A stretch of 55,353 bases of DNA from Deltaproteobacteria bacterium (GCA_016219005.1 JACRCN010000091.1:1-55353), one strand, 5' to 3'. Shown: positions 28,016 through 37,245, counted from the stretch's first letter. Notes: generated by a model not told the origin, from the letters alone. Made by a program: numbers and translations.

Positions 28016-28519
28016 ATGGCAACTTCAACAGGCAGCCAATTGGCTCAAGGCATCCGCCGGAAGATCGAGGAGCTGAAGAAATCATGCGAGGGGCTTGAGG
28101 AAGGCACCGCCTCGCGTGCGCCAGCGGGACGCTGGTCTCCCAAGGAGATCCTTTCCCACCTCTGGGGGCCCGAAGGAACCGGCCATCTGCCGATCCTTCA
28201 GGCCTTTCTCGACCGCGAGGTTCCCCGCATCGACATCGAACCCGGGATTTCTTTTTTCTCCGAGAAGCGCGCCCGGATGAACTTGACACAACTCTTCTCG
28301 GAGGTTGAAAGGGAGTACGGCCGCCTCGCTGAATTTGCGGCCGGCTTATCCGGGGAGCAGCTGGACCGGAAGGCGCATATTCCGATGCTCAAGGATTCGC
28401 CGTTGGGAGAATATCCGACGCTCGAAGGCCTGATCGGGGGTTTGGGGGAGTATCATGTCCAAATGCACATCGACCACATGCGTGAGATCTTGCAGAGCGT
28501 AGAGGCACCGGCAAAGTGA
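28016..28519 (+). CDS. DinB-like four-helix protein
   Basis: 167 residues with AAGGAAGGA before the ATG. Features match DinB/YfiT-type metal-binding four-helix proteins: [12 protein letters not shown] (~41-52) supplies the first His, and [15 protein letters not shown] (~141-155) the later His residues. Many DinB-like proteins are thiol-dependent S-transferases; others are uncharacterised. It follows DUF1579 in the same operon. Confidence 0.78.
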   Translation: MATSTGSQLAQGIRRKIEELKKSCEGLEEGTASRAPAGRWSPKEILSHLWGPEGTGHLPILQAFLDREVPRIDIEPGISFFSEKRARMNLTQLFSEVEREYGRLAEFAAGLSGEQLDRKAHIPMLKDSPLGEYPTLEGLIGGLGEYHVQMHIDHMREILQSVEAPAK

Positions 28520-28627
28520 AAAAGAGGCCGCAGGCCGCAGCGGCCAACCAGGCGCTGCCGGATTCACCCATCGGTACACCGCGGCCGCAAAGGCCATAGC
28601 GGTGAAGCGCTTTCGGACCGGACACCC

Positions 28628-29137
28628 GTGGGGATGCGAAAGAGAGTCAGAACAATCGCAAATGTAAAAAGCCCTTCCGAGGTCTGGCTTGCCGGGATCC
28701 GCGACTACGCGATGTCCGTTTTCCGGTGCGGAGCGGACTCCATTCACGGGCCACGGCACTGGCAAAGGGTCGAGGCCTTCGGCCTGCGCATCGCGGAAAG
28801 CAGTGGCGCGGATCTGACGGTGGTGCGCCTTTTCGCCCTGCTGCACGACTCCTGCCGGCAAAGCGACGGCCACGACATTGACCACGGCCCCCGGGCGGCG
28901 GAGATGCTCGACCGGATCGTGCCGTCCGTCTTCGCCCTCGACCGGGACCGGTTCGAGCTGCTCAAGCAGGCCATCCGCCTGCACACGTCCGGCCAGACCA
29001 CCGGGGAGCCGACCATAGGAACCTGCTGGGACGCCGACCGGCTCGACATCGGGAGAGCCGGCATCACCCCCAGCGCCGACTACATGAGCACCGCGGCCGG
29101 GAAAGAAATTGCCGCGCTCAACCATCCCCTTTCATGA
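28628..29137 (+). CDS. HD-domain phosphohydrolase
   Basis: 169 residues; the start is GTG at 28628 or ATG at 28634, both with a poor ribosome site. The metal-binding HD pattern is complete: HGPRHWQRV (~40-48), LLHDSCRQ (~75-82), IRLHTSGQ (~118-125) and WDADRLDIGR (~136-145). Such small HD proteins hydrolyse phosphate esters of nucleotides or related molecules; the exact substrate is unknown. It stands alone after the DinB gene. Confidence 0.88.
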   Translation: MGMRKRVRTIANVKSPSEVWLAGIRDYAMSVFRCGADSIHGPRHWQRVEAFGLRIAESSGADLTVVRLFALLHDSCRQSDGHDIDHGPRAAEMLDRIVPSVFALDRDRFELLKQAIRLHTSGQTTGEPTIGTCWDADRLDIGRAGITPSADYMSTAAGKEIAALNHPLS

Positions 29138-29199
29138 CTTCATGGCGATCGAAAACGTCCCTGGAAAATCCTCCGCGTTCGATGCCTTTTACCCGCAAT

Positions 29200-29664
29200 T
29201 TACTTCCTAGATTTTCCGGAAATCGATTCGATCACTATTTTGTACACCCTTGCCTTGTGAATGGCGCTTTCTATGTACTGCAGACCTTCTTTTATATGTC
29301 CAGGAGAGTATTTTTTAACTATTTCCAACAGACCTTTGTGTTTTTCATCATCGGTCAACTCAAATGCCTGCCCGAACACAATTGCGCTTTCATACCGTGT
29401 TGCAAACTTATCCGGCAGGACTTCCGTCTTCCCGACCACGCAGAAACACACCTTGCTGTTGTTTCTCAAGTTTCTCAGCTTATGCCCGTCCGTCGCACAA
29501 TGAAAATAGATAACATCATCTGCATAACTATAATTCAGTGGCACTCCATAGGGCTGTCCATCCGTGGATACCGTGGAAAGAACGCCAAATTCCCCCTTCT
29601 TCAATATCCCTTTTGCTTCGCTCTCCGATACTTCCCTGTCAGTTCGACGAACTTTCATTTTCAT
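29200..29664 (-). CDS. Pyridoxamine 5'-phosphate oxidase-like, NimA-type flavoprotein
   Basis: 154 residues, with AAGGGGAT before the ATG. FGVLSTVSTDGQPYGVPLNY (~26-45) and VIYFHCATDGHKLRNL (~51-66) are the FMN-binding split-barrel motifs of the Nim/PPOX group, and the later segment YESAIVFGQAFEL is also typical. Related proteins include nitroimidazole-resistance proteins and general flavin reductases; a specific role is not shown. Convergent with the HD gene. Confidence 0.88.
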   Translation of the reverse strand: MKMKVRRTDREVSESEAKGILKKGEFGVLSTVSTDGQPYGVPLNYSYADDVIYFHCATDGHKLRNLRNNSKVCFCVVGKTEVLPDKFATRYESAIVFGQAFELTDDEKHKGLLEIVKKYSPGHIKEGLQYIESAIHKARVYKIVIESISGKSRK

Positions 29665-29803
29665 GTTATCCCCTTCACGCGGCTATCGAGAAACGGTTGC
29701 CAGATTTATCCGGATTTCAAGCAAAACCCGATCCGTCTTTTGGCAGGCTCCAAATACACCTTCATCGGATGCGGCGGCTGATCGTGACGATAAAGGTTGT
29801 CCC

Positions 29804-30235
29804 CTACTTCCCCTTCAGGCTCTTCAAAAATGCATCGATCCCGGCCTGGGCCACGGCCTCGTCCTGGTCGGAGTGCCCTGAACTGCAGCCGACGCCGCCG
29901 ACAATTACGTGGTCGATGAAAATCGGCAGACCGCCCGCGAAAATCATGAAGCGGCCCTGGTTGCTGACGTGGATGCCGTAGGCCGGCCCCCCCGGCTGGC
30001 TCGTTTCGGCATAAGCCCTTGTGGAGCGGCGCGCGGCGGCAGCCGTAAAGGCCTTGCTGACAGCGATATCGATGCTGGTGATGCGCGCATTGTCCATGCG
30101 GTGGAACATCACCAGGTGGCCGCCGTCGTCGGTGATGGCGATGTCCATATCGACGCCGATCTCCCGGGCCTTCCTCTCGGCCGCATCCATGATGACGCGC
30201 GCGTCATCCAAAGTCAGCTTGGGAACCGTTCTCAT
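29804..30235 (-). CDS. GlcG/HbpS-family protein
   Basis: 143 residues, GGAGGA 4 bases before the ATG. The family pattern is clear: TLDDARVIMDAAERKAREIG, MDIAITDDGGHLVMFHRMD, SIDIAVSKAFTAAAARRST, GGLPIFIDHVIVGGVG and SSGHSDQDEAVAQAG. Members bind haem or cobalamin or accompany catabolic pathways such as glycolate and propanediol use. No such pathway is next to it here. Confidence 0.9.
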   Translation of the reverse strand: MRTVPKLTLDDARVIMDAAERKAREIGVDMDIAITDDGGHLVMFHRMDNARITSIDIAVSKAFTAAAARRSTRAYAETSQPGGPAYGIHVSNQGRFMIFAGGLPIFIDHVIVGGVGCSSGHSDQDEAVAQAGIDAFLKSLKGK

Positions 30236-30390
30236 GCCGTCCTCCGTCAGGGGACTACCGTGTAGAGTAGAGGGTAGATCAAGAGTCCCATTCTCGACCC
30301 TGATTGTTCACAGGCCCTCAATTGGCTTTCCAAGCGAACCCGGCTCGTTCTTATCCGTTATCAGGCCACGTTTGGGTTTATGCGAAAATG

Positions 30391-30447
30391 CACTTTGGCC
30401 ACTCATCTTGAATTTACCAGCCCTCCCCTCCCCCGTCAATCATTCCT
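30391..30447. repeat. 57-bp dispersed repeat, copy 1
   Basis: Matches 37031-37087 in the same orientation, about five sixths identical by eye; CATCTTGAATTTACCAG and CAATCATTCCTGAAA are shared exactly. It lies in the 284-bp gap after the GlcG-like gene; nothing else was recognised in that gap. Confidence 0.7.
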
Positions 30448-30519
30448 GAAAGATTTCGTTCCGCTCGATTGCGCAAACAATCACCGGCACAAATCTCGGT
30501 CATTGGTGGGAAGCTGCCG

Positions 30520-30876
30520 TCAATCGAGCTTCTTTTTGGCGTATCGCTCCAGACCCATTTCCTCTCCAAAGGCTTCAGCCAGTTTTTCGGCAAGAGATGT
30601 CATCTCCAGTTCGTCCTCAGTTTCCACCACCAGATCGTAATCGTCGAGCAATTTAAGTTTCCCGTGCTGCCGGACGATTTCTATTACGCGCCTGACATCC
30701 ACGGTGAACCATCCCTTCATGCGGGACAGCAGTTCTTCTCCTCTCAAAAAACGCTCTATAACCAGATCGATCCGGCGGAACTTCGCTTCCCAACCTATAA
30801 CAGAGGGCCCTTTCAGAACAGGCCGAACGGGATCGTGCATGGCGGCGCACCGGAACCATAATAAAGCTCTTTCCAT
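30520..30876 (-). CDS. Hypothetical protein
   Basis: 118 residues with GGGAGGAA close before the ATG, which supports expression. The N-terminal half is mixed; residues ~55-118 look helical and charged, with DVRRVIEIVRQHGKLKL, then an acidic run (TEDELEMTSLAEKLAE) and a basic end (YAKKKLD). Family not recognised. It is divergent from the nitroreductase gene across a near-palindrome. Confidence 0.5.
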   Translation of the reverse strand: MERALLWFRCAAMHDPVRPVLKGPSVIGWEAKFRRIDLVIERFLRGEELLSRMKGWFTVDVRRVIEIVRQHGKLKLLDDYDLVVETEDELEMTSLAEKLAEAFGEEMGLERYAKKKLD

Positions 30877-30890
30877 AATTCCTCCCAGGT

Positions 30891-30922
30891 GTTAAATTAA
30901 AACAGTTTTCGTTTCATTTAAC
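30891..30922. promoter_or_regulatory. Imperfect palindrome between divergent genes, candidate operator
   Basis: GTTAAATTAAAAC (30891-30903) and GTTTCATTTAAC (30911-30922) pair almost completely around a 7-base centre. The site sits in the divergent promoter region between the hypothetical gene and the nitroreductase, as expected for a dimeric repressor site. Confidence 0.4.
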
Positions 30923-30979
30923 ATGATGCAAAGCGCTCCCAAACCAAACCGGCAAAAAACAGAAATGGTAAGATAAAAT

Positions 30980-31633
30980 ATGGATATTATGAGTGCCATG
31001 CAGCAGAGAAGAAGCACCCGGGCCTATCTTGCCAAAGAGGTTTCACGGCGTGACATCGAAGAGATCCTCTCCTGCGCAGCCCTCGCGCCTTCGGCGATCA
31101 ATCTCCAGCCCTGGGAATTTATCGTTACCTACGGCGATGAAAAGGAGCGGCTGGTGAGAAGATTGCTCAAGGCCCGGTTGGAACGGCAGGTCAAATGCGA
31201 GCCCGGTACCGATAAGCCTCTGCCTGAAAGAATCAGCCGGCGCGCGAAGGAGGCGATGGCCGTCATGGAACCTCATATATCAGCACCGGGGCTGACGTTC
31301 AACCGGTTTATCGAGGAAGGAAGCTGTTCATTTTATGGTGCGCCTGTGGCCCTTATCGTTGTCATTGACAAACTGTTCCCGGCGATTCGCTATCTGGATG
31401 TGGGGCTGGCGGTCTCCTACCTGCTGCTGGCGGCGCAGGCAAAAGGCCTGGCAACATGCCCGATCGGGCTGATTGCCGCCTACAATGATGATATTTCCCA
31501 AATGCTCAATATTTCCGAAGACAAGAAAATCCTCCTCGGCATTTCACTCGGATATGCAGACGAGAATTCTCCGGCAAACGCTTTCCGGACTGGGAGGGCT
31601 GATTTAAAAGAGATAGTTACGTGGTACGAGTAA
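30980..31633 (+). CDS. Nitroreductase-family flavoprotein
   Basis: 217 residues. QRRSTRAYLAKEVSRRDIEE (~9-28) and LAPSAINLQPWEFIVTYGDE (~35-54) are the FMN-binding motifs of the nitroreductase family; GLAVSYLLLAAQAKGLATCPIG and LLGISLGYADE are the expected C-terminal marks. These enzymes reduce nitro compounds, quinones or flavins with NAD(P)H. The natural substrate is unknown. Confidence 0.9.
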   Translation: MDIMSAMQQRRSTRAYLAKEVSRRDIEEILSCAALAPSAINLQPWEFIVTYGDEKERLVRRLLKARLERQVKCEPGTDKPLPERISRRAKEAMAVMEPHISAPGLTFNRFIEEGSCSFYGAPVALIVVIDKLFPAIRYLDVGLAVSYLLLAAQAKGLATCPIGLIAAYNDDISQMLNISEDKKILLGISLGYADENSPANAFRTGRADLKEIVTWYE

Positions 31634-31795
31634 TGCCAGAGAAGTTTTCGGGTTGGCTTGGAGGAACTTGCCCTACTGATTGAGATCCCCCTTCTCCTGC
31701 GGCTTCAGTTCGAACTTGTCTTAATCAAGGTGGTATCCTCTTATCCGGCCATGGGGCCGATGGCTTCGTTGATGAATCGCTCAGGCATGAGTTTA

Positions 31796-32560
31796 CTAGT
31801 TTCTTCCGGCCATGACGCCGCCGTCCACATCCCAAACGGCACCCGTCACCCAGCTTGCCTGCTCTGACAACAGAAAAACGATCGCGGATGCTACGTCCTG
31901 GGGAGTGCCGATACGCCCGATTGGGTGGAAGGCGTTAAAACCCTGAAGTGTCTCATGCACCTTGTCCGGGGCAATGAAGGCCCGGTAGATAGGTGTCTCC
32001 ACCACGGCCGGGGCCACGGCATTTACGCGAATGTCGTGATCCGCCAGTTCCATTGCAAGGTGTTGAGTCAAGGCATGCAGCCCGGCCTTGGCCATGGAAT
32101 ATGCCGAGGAGGGCGTCGCCTTGATTGCTTGACGGGCCCACATCGACCCCACATTGACAATGGCCCCACCGCCGCTTCCGATCATGTTTTTCGCCACCTG
32201 CTGGGTTACGAAGAAGGTGGCCCGGTTGAGCCGCATGTACGCATCGTAATCCTCGCCAGTATGATCCAGAAAGGATTTTGGCGAGAAGACTCCAGCGGCG
32301 TTAACCAGGTATTTCACATCCTTCATTTTTTCAGCCACGTGGCGGATCAACCCCTCAACATCGGCATCACGCCTCAGGTCACATTGAAAAGCGTGCAGCT
32401 TGCCGGCAGCGCCCAGATCATTGAGCGCATGATCAAGCTTCTCCTTCCGGCTGCCGACGAGCGTCACAGAGGCTCCCGCCTTGAGCAACATGCTGCCTGC
32501 CTGCAGCCCCATTCCGCTGCTTCCGCCCACAATCAGCGCGTGTTTTCCTGAAAAGCTCAT
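31796..32560 (-). CDS. Short-chain dehydrogenase/reductase (classical SDR)
   Basis: 254 residues with GGAGGAAG before the ATG. The Rossmann motif is [11 protein letters not shown] (TGxxxGxG type, with G for T). NAAG follows near residue 89, the catalytic Ser is in NVGSMW, and Tyr and Lys are in [21 protein letters not shown] closes the fold. A role in reducing or oxidising a small alcohol is generic; the neighbours give no pathway. Confidence 0.93.
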   Translation of the reverse strand: MSFSGKHALIVGGSSGMGLQAGSMLLKAGASVTLVGSRKEKLDHALNDLGAAGKLHAFQCDLRRDADVEGLIRHVAEKMKDVKYLVNAAGVFSPKSFLDHTGEDYDAYMRLNRATFFVTQQVAKNMIGSGGGAIVNVGSMWARQAIKATPSSAYSMAKAGLHALTQHLAMELADHDIRVNAVAPAVVETPIYRAFIAPDKVHETLQGFNAFHPIGRIGTPQDVASAIVFLLSEQASWVTGAVWDVDGGVMAGRN

Positions 32561-33045
32561 GTCTTCCTCCTTTCGGAAGTCGTTATCTCATCCTTGTACC
32601 TGTCCAACAAGATATCGGAAGATAATGCCGAAATGATGAAAAGACAGAAGAGGCGAGACCGGGCCGCCGTCCAAGATAAAACTGCTCTTTCAGCTCGGGA
32701 CAAATTGGAAGGAGATTACAATTAGTTTTAAGTATGCCTTGGCCAGATTGGCAAAAGTGGGTCATTCCGGGCAAACTCCTTGCCGGTTTATATCCAGGTT
32801 CATAAGGCCCCAAAGAAGCTACCGCTAAACTCACGCCCTCATCAATGTTGGAGTATCATTTGGTATAGCTGACGCTGGCGTGGATGGAATTGGAAAATAC
32901 AAGGCAATTTCGGAACAGTTGACACCACTCAATATGAGACACATTTTTTAACCAGATTAACGAGACTGTTTCCCAACCTTATATTTTTCTCAGCAGTAGG
33001 TGTTTTCCACAATTTCATGTTCTCCTAGAAAAGGAGGATCTCATT
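32561..33045. other. Divergent intergenic region, 485 bp
   Basis: AT-rich stretch between the SDR and OsmC genes. It contains a TTGACA at 32919-32924 in the right orientation to drive the OsmC gene, but no convincing -10 box at the right distance. No gene or RNA recognised. Confidence 0.5.
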
Positions 33046-33624
33046 ATGCAGAAAATAAGTAATGACACTAAAATTGAACCAGCTGTGGTAAACGGCATTG
33101 ATACCGAAGGGGTCAAGGCCTTGATTGGCCACGTGGCTAAAGATCCTGAAAACGCGAATACTCACTGGCATGTAAGCAGTCTTTGGAAGGGAGGCACCCG
33201 CTCGGATACAAGAGTTAAGGGGTACGGATTTGGCAATGAGTATATCAAGAAAGATTTTACCATCCAAATTGATGAGCCCACTGAGCTTGGCGGTACCAAC
33301 AAATATGCCAATCCTCAGGAATATCTCTTGGCGGCGCTGAATGGCTGTATCATGGTCGGTTACGTGGTTGGCTGCTCAATGGAGGGGATCGAATTGGAGG
33401 ATCTCAGAATTGAAACCGAGGGCGACATTGATCTGCGTGGATTTCTGGGTCTTGATCCGAATGTAAAGCCCGGATATGATAAAATTCGCTATACCGTTCA
33501 CATAAAGGGAAATGGAACGCCACAACAGTTTCAGAAGGTTCACGAAGCCGTTTGTGCTACGTCCCCAAATCGATTTAACATAGCTAATGCGATCAAACTC
33601 GATTCAAAATTGGTTGTTGAATAA
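33046..33624 (+). CDS. OsmC-family protein
   Basis: 192 residues with AAAAGGAGG before the ATG. GGTNKYANPQEYLLAALNGCIMVGY (split here as GGTNKYANPQE and LLAALNGCIMVGY) contains the first family Cys, and VHEAVCATSPNRFNIANAI the second, at the positions of the peroxidatic Cys pair of OsmC/Ohr. It is probably a peroxide- or thiol-stress protein. It has its own terminator. Confidence 0.9.
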   Translation: MQKISNDTKIEPAVVNGIDTEGVKALIGHVAKDPENANTHWHVSSLWKGGTRSDTRVKGYGFGNEYIKKDFTIQIDEPTELGGTNKYANPQEYLLAALNGCIMVGYVVGCSMEGIELEDLRIETEGDIDLRGFLGLDPNVKPGYDKIRYTVHIKGNGTPQQFQKVHEAVCATSPNRFNIANAIKLDSKLVVE

Positions 33625-33640
33625 AATAGATTCCAATCAA

Positions 33641-33680
33641 GAAGGCGGATACCCTGCCCATGTGTGTCCGCCTTCTCCTT
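33641..33680 (+). terminator. Rho-independent terminator after the OsmC gene
   Basis: GAAGGCGGA (33641-33649) pairs with TCCGCCTTC (33665-33673), with further pairing possible towards the loop, followed by TCCTTTATAA. It begins 17 bases after the stop codon. Confidence 0.75.
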
Positions 33681-33703
33681 TATAAAACGACTACTTCCTA
33701 CCT

Positions 33704-33788
33704 GCGATGCCGGACGCCGTGAGCGTCTATGCGTCCACTTCGCGGCATGAAAACCTGCCTATCCATGCCAATCAATATATCAATACCC
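33704..33788. repeat. 85-bp direct repeat, left copy
   Basis: Identical to 37161-37245 except for two substitutions, same orientation. The first half contains nested inverted repeats (ATGCCG...CGGCAT and GGACGC...GCGTCC). The two copies bracket the chimeric secreted-protein ORF. Confidence 0.92.
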
Positions 33789-33913
33789 GTGCGTAAATCT
33801 CCCACCCTTTCCCTCCTCCCAAATGGCATTTTGATTAAAAAGTCAGTTCATCGGTAGATCCCCCGCCATTCGGAGAGGTCTGTCTCAGGGTGTCACAGTT
33901 TTCAACTGCCTTT

Positions 33914-36739
33914 CTAACGTCTCACTCTTCGGCCGCCCTTTATAATGAAAGTCTTCAGTGTCTGGTTGACCGTAACATTGACGCTGCTATCAACCGTCAA
34001 GTTGTCCTGATCCTTTATCGCCACCTGGAAGCTGTAGCTTCCCGCCTTGGTGAACGTTGCCGTCGAGTTCCTTGCACCATTTGTCCCGTTGGCGCTGAAA
34101 GTCACTGCCGCCGGGGGTGTCCCCGATGTCGCCCAGGTGTAGGTCAGGCTTGCTTCACCACCATCATCCGCCCCAAGGACGCTGAGGCGGGTTGTTGCGC
34201 CAGTTGCTGGGTTGGGGCTGGCCGAAGCAGCCACTGCCACAGTGGGAGGGAAATTGGCGGGAGGGCTGGAACCGAGATCTTCCGCATAGATACAGTACCG
34301 ATAGTTGCTTCCTCCAGTGGTATTGATGGGGCTTGGCCACGTGCCGTAGGTCAGCGCATTCGTCCACCGCGTTGTGCCGCCGGACGGATCGCAGTAGACT
34401 CCAGCTCTCGTGCTTTTGAGATTGGACCAGATGGCCAGCCAGTAATAATTACCGGACACGATGTTCTGTGAAGAGGTCAGGGCGAAGGTTTGCCATCCGT
34501 CAGCCGGATTGGTTACCTCGGCACTTGCTTTGAGCAGGGTTTGCGGCACTCCCCCGTTGTCACTATAAATTGCAGCCTCGTACTTGCCGGTGATGCCGAG
34601 AACCTTGGCCTTAATCGTCGTTACGTTCAGATTGGCCGAGGCCCGGAACCTTGTTGCATTGAAGTACGACCCGCTCGAATCGCTGATGTAGTCTGTCGTT
34701 GTTCCTTCCCCGTTGTAGCCTATAATCCCCCCGCTGGTAGGGATTGCGCTAAATTTGGCGGTTATCGTATGGTTCCCGGACACATTGGCGAATGTGTAGC
34801 CGGCAACTGTGCCAATCGACCCGCCATCTACCTCTACATCCGAGATCGCATACCCGGCGTTCGGAGTAATGGAAAACGTTGCATCCGCCCCCTGGATTAC
34901 TAAAATGTTGGCTGAGGGGCTTATTCTTCCACCTGTTTCGGCGTTTGCGGTAATGGTAAAAGTTGCGGCCACGCTGCCGGAGAGAACAACCACATCACCG
35001 GTCCGCATCCTCTTAATATCCACCGCATAATCCCCATTGCCCAAGCTTCTGACCATGTAGCCTTCGGCATTCAGGTCGGACCGTAACGGCAGCGCAACAC
35101 CACCAACCGCGACTTCAGCCGGAAGGAATGCCAACCGGAGATACTCGATTCCTTCACCGTCGGTGGGTGTATATTGTATTCTTCCGGGGGCATAGGATAC
35201 GTTTTTCAAAACTGATACCGAATACCGAATATGGTTTTCTGAAGGTGGCGCCCATTCGGGAACTGCCATAAATCCATAGAAGAACATCCTCGGACCTTCA
35301 CCATAGGCGTCAGCCCACCAATACCCCACACCATCTGTGGGCCCATCTGATGACTCACCATTTTCTTTCATCATGTATGTTGAATAGTTGAAACCACGGT
35401 AAGCTTTATCTCTATAAGTCTCATCGCCCGTAACCGCGAACCACGCAGCATATTCCGCAGCCAATCTTGATGTCTGATAGCCCATCTTCTGTCGGTAGGC
35501 AAACTGCTCAGATACCACGTAAGCACCATAGTACACCGGCGGGTACGAAGTCCCGTCATAAACAAAATTATCTTCGGTCCAATCTAAAAGCTTAGGCACA
35601 TCCGTCATAAAACCAGGGTCAAAATCGGGATTGTCCAGAAGATAAAGATTCATATTACTCTTGCAGGTGTTGCTCCAGTTTGTATTTCCATCAATACGAA
35701 CATCGCTGTGTCCATCTACCCAGTTGCCATTCTGCATGGGATATTGCAGAATCCAATCTTTAAGTGTTTGACGTGCAATCTGGTAAGCTGACACATTGCC
35801 TTCGTCATGCTTGATCAAAAGATCGAACAGTGTCAGAGCGCCAGCCCAGTTTGCGCAATATTTCGATTTAACGACTCCCGTACTCGCGTTCACAACATAG
35901 GGCCAGGGAGAGTCGGTGGCACTGCCAGGTTGGATATTGCTTGCCAGGACGTCGGCCGTATTGATGGCTGCGGTTCTGTATCGCTCATCCCCGCAAATCA
36001 GGTACATTTTGTAAAAACTCATTCCCATATCACTTGCGAGATCAACAAGTACATCCCATTGGCTCCATGCTACATTTTTACCCTGGATTTCTGTATCGCC
36101 GCCATTGGCTGTGCCAATTGGAAAATTCGGCCATGCAAAATTCGATGGCGTCGTAGCATGATCGAGTGAGTAATCCACGAGACCCTTGGCAATATTCAAG
36201 GGGCCCATATCTCCCGAGTACGCGTAATACAATCGTCCGAATTCAACCCAGTTGGGAAGCCGTTCACCCCAATCATTTTCCCAGTTATTCGGGCTTATTG
36301 GATTACCAGGTTCGAATCCGCAATATAGATAGTACATCGGCAAGGAAGATGAGGGGCCGTTGGGAACTGTGGGGATGTATTTCCACAGTTGACTGAGGTA
36401 TTGATCATATGCATGGGTGGCTGGTGCATACCAGGGAAGGATCTTGTTCTGATCGTCCAAAACCACAGTGTGATAGCGCAGAACTTCTGCGAAGCAGATG
36501 GTATTCTGAACCAGCACCAAACAAAAAATCAGAAAACAGATTTTCCTCAAATTCTTACCTAACCTGAGCGATTTTTCATAAAAGCCACCCGCAGTTTGGC
36601 GAATTTCGGAAATGATCTGCTTGCAGGCTTGGCGAGTCTTGACGGTGGCGGCCTCGTCGTCCTGCATCAGGCGGCGGCAACCGACCACGTCGGCGCTGAG
36701 GATTGCGGTAAGCTTGCGGTGAAAGCCTTTCTTTTCCAT
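33914..36739 (-). CDS. Chimeric ORF: class III cyclase N-terminus fused to secreted glycosidase-like multidomain protein
   Basis: 941 residues. Residues 1-53 match the start of class III adenylate/guanylate cyclases (RKLTAILSADVVG, RRLMQDDEAATV) but stop before the catalytic GDG region. Residues ~65-84 are a signal peptide (RKICFLIFCLVLVQNTICFA), oddly internal. Residues ~85-520 resemble an (alpha/alpha)6 six-hairpin enzyme fold (ELGRLYYAYSGD-like repeats of helical pairs, many Trp/Tyr). Then an InlB-B/Flg_new-type repeat (~590-665, FSITPNAGYAISDVEVDGGS), a beta-sandwich (~670-800) and a PKD-like domain (~815-915). A full AGGAGGTG precedes the ATG at 36739. An alternative start is the TTG at 36550 (AGGTAAGAA upstream), which would put the signal peptide at the N-terminus and is probably the native start. 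Substrate unknown; polysaccharide is inferred. Confidence 0.75.
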   Translation of the reverse strand: MEKKGFHRKLTAILSADVVGCRRLMQDDEAATVKTRQACKQIISEIRQTAGGFYEKSLRLGKNLRKICFLIFCLVLVQNTICFAEVLRYHTVVLDDQNKILPWYAPATHAYDQYLSQLWKYIPTVPNGPSSSLPMYYLYCGFEPGNPISPNNWENDWGERLPNWVEFGRLYYAYSGDMGPLNIAKGLVDYSLDHATTPSNFAWPNFPIGTANGGDTEIQGKNVAWSQWDVLVDLASDMGMSFYKMYLICGDERYRTAAINTADVLASNIQPGSATDSPWPYVVNASTGVVKSKYCANWAGALTLFDLLIKHDEGNVSAYQIARQTLKDWILQYPMQNGNWVDGHSDVRIDGNTNWSNTCKSNMNLYLLDNPDFDPGFMTDVPKLLDWTEDNFVYDGTSYPPVYYGAYVVSEQFAYRQKMGYQTSRLAAEYAAWFAVTGDETYRDKAYRGFNYSTYMMKENGESSDGPTDGVGYWWADAYGEGPRMFFYGFMAVPEWAPPSENHIRYSVSVLKNVSYAPGRIQYTPTDGEGIEYLRLAFLPAEVAVGGVALPLRSDLNAEGYMVRSLGNGDYAVDIKRMRTGDVVVLSGSVAATFTITANAETGGRISPSANILVIQGADATFSITPNAGYAISDVEVDGGSIGTVAGYTFANVSGNHTITAKFSAIPTSGGIIGYNGEGTTTDYISDSSGSYFNATRFRASANLNVTTIKAKVLGITGKYEAAIYSDNGGVPQTLLKASAEVTNPADGWQTFALTSSQNIVSGNYYWLAIWSNLKSTRAGVYCDPSGGTTRWTNALTYGTWPSPINTTGGSNYRYCIYAEDLGSSPPANFPPTVAVAASASPNPATGATTRLSVLGADDGGEASLTYTWATSGTPPAAVTFSANGTNGARNSTATFTKAGSYSFQVAIKDQDNLTVDSSVNVTVNQTLKTFIIKGGRRVRR

Positions 36740-37030
36740 GCCGGCACCTCCTAGGTAGAAAGTTTTGCAAAATCCAGGATGAGAGAGGTGAGTCCGAAAT
36801 GAAAAAGCGAGGTCCGAACTGAATGACGAAGCCAGAATCCGCTTCAGGTCCGGTGGAAATGGGGAAGTCTACATTTGAAACGCAGTATACCTTAATAAGA
36901 GTGGAAAAGTCAATTGAAATTGTAGCGGGATGTGGCCTGTATCACAGCGAAGCGCCATTTTGTGATTTGTCGGATGGTTTCTCCGGAACGCTCCCCATCT
37001 GTGAATTGATCGCAAAGTTGATCGATATCT

Positions 37031-37087
37031 GCACCTTGGCCGCCCATCTTGAATTTACCAGCGATCCCTTCTCCCGCCAATCATTCC
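37031..37087. repeat. 57-bp dispersed repeat, copy 2
   Basis: Same orientation as 30391-30447. It lies upstream of the cyclase-derived start of the chimeric ORF and 74 bases before the right 85-bp repeat. Confidence 0.7.
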
Positions 37088-37160
37088 TGAAAAAGATCAT
37101 GGGCTTCCAGTAAATTCATGTTTTCACACCCGCCCCCCATTCTCCCTCGAACGATAATGT

Positions 37161-37245
37161 GATGCCGGACGCCGTGAGCGTCTATGCGTCCACTTCGCGG
37201 CATGCAAACCTGCCTATCCATGTCAATCAATATATCAATACCCGT
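37161..37245. repeat. 85-bp direct repeat, right copy
   Basis: 83 of 85 bases match 33704-33788. After the repeat the two copies diverge within a few bases (both go on to a TAAATC close by). Confidence 0.92.

Noticed and set aside
33704-33788. Integron attC-like site
   Set aside because: The hairpin-forming half resembles such sites only in having inverted repeats; the RYYYAAC/GTTRRRY core boxes are absent and no integrase was seen.
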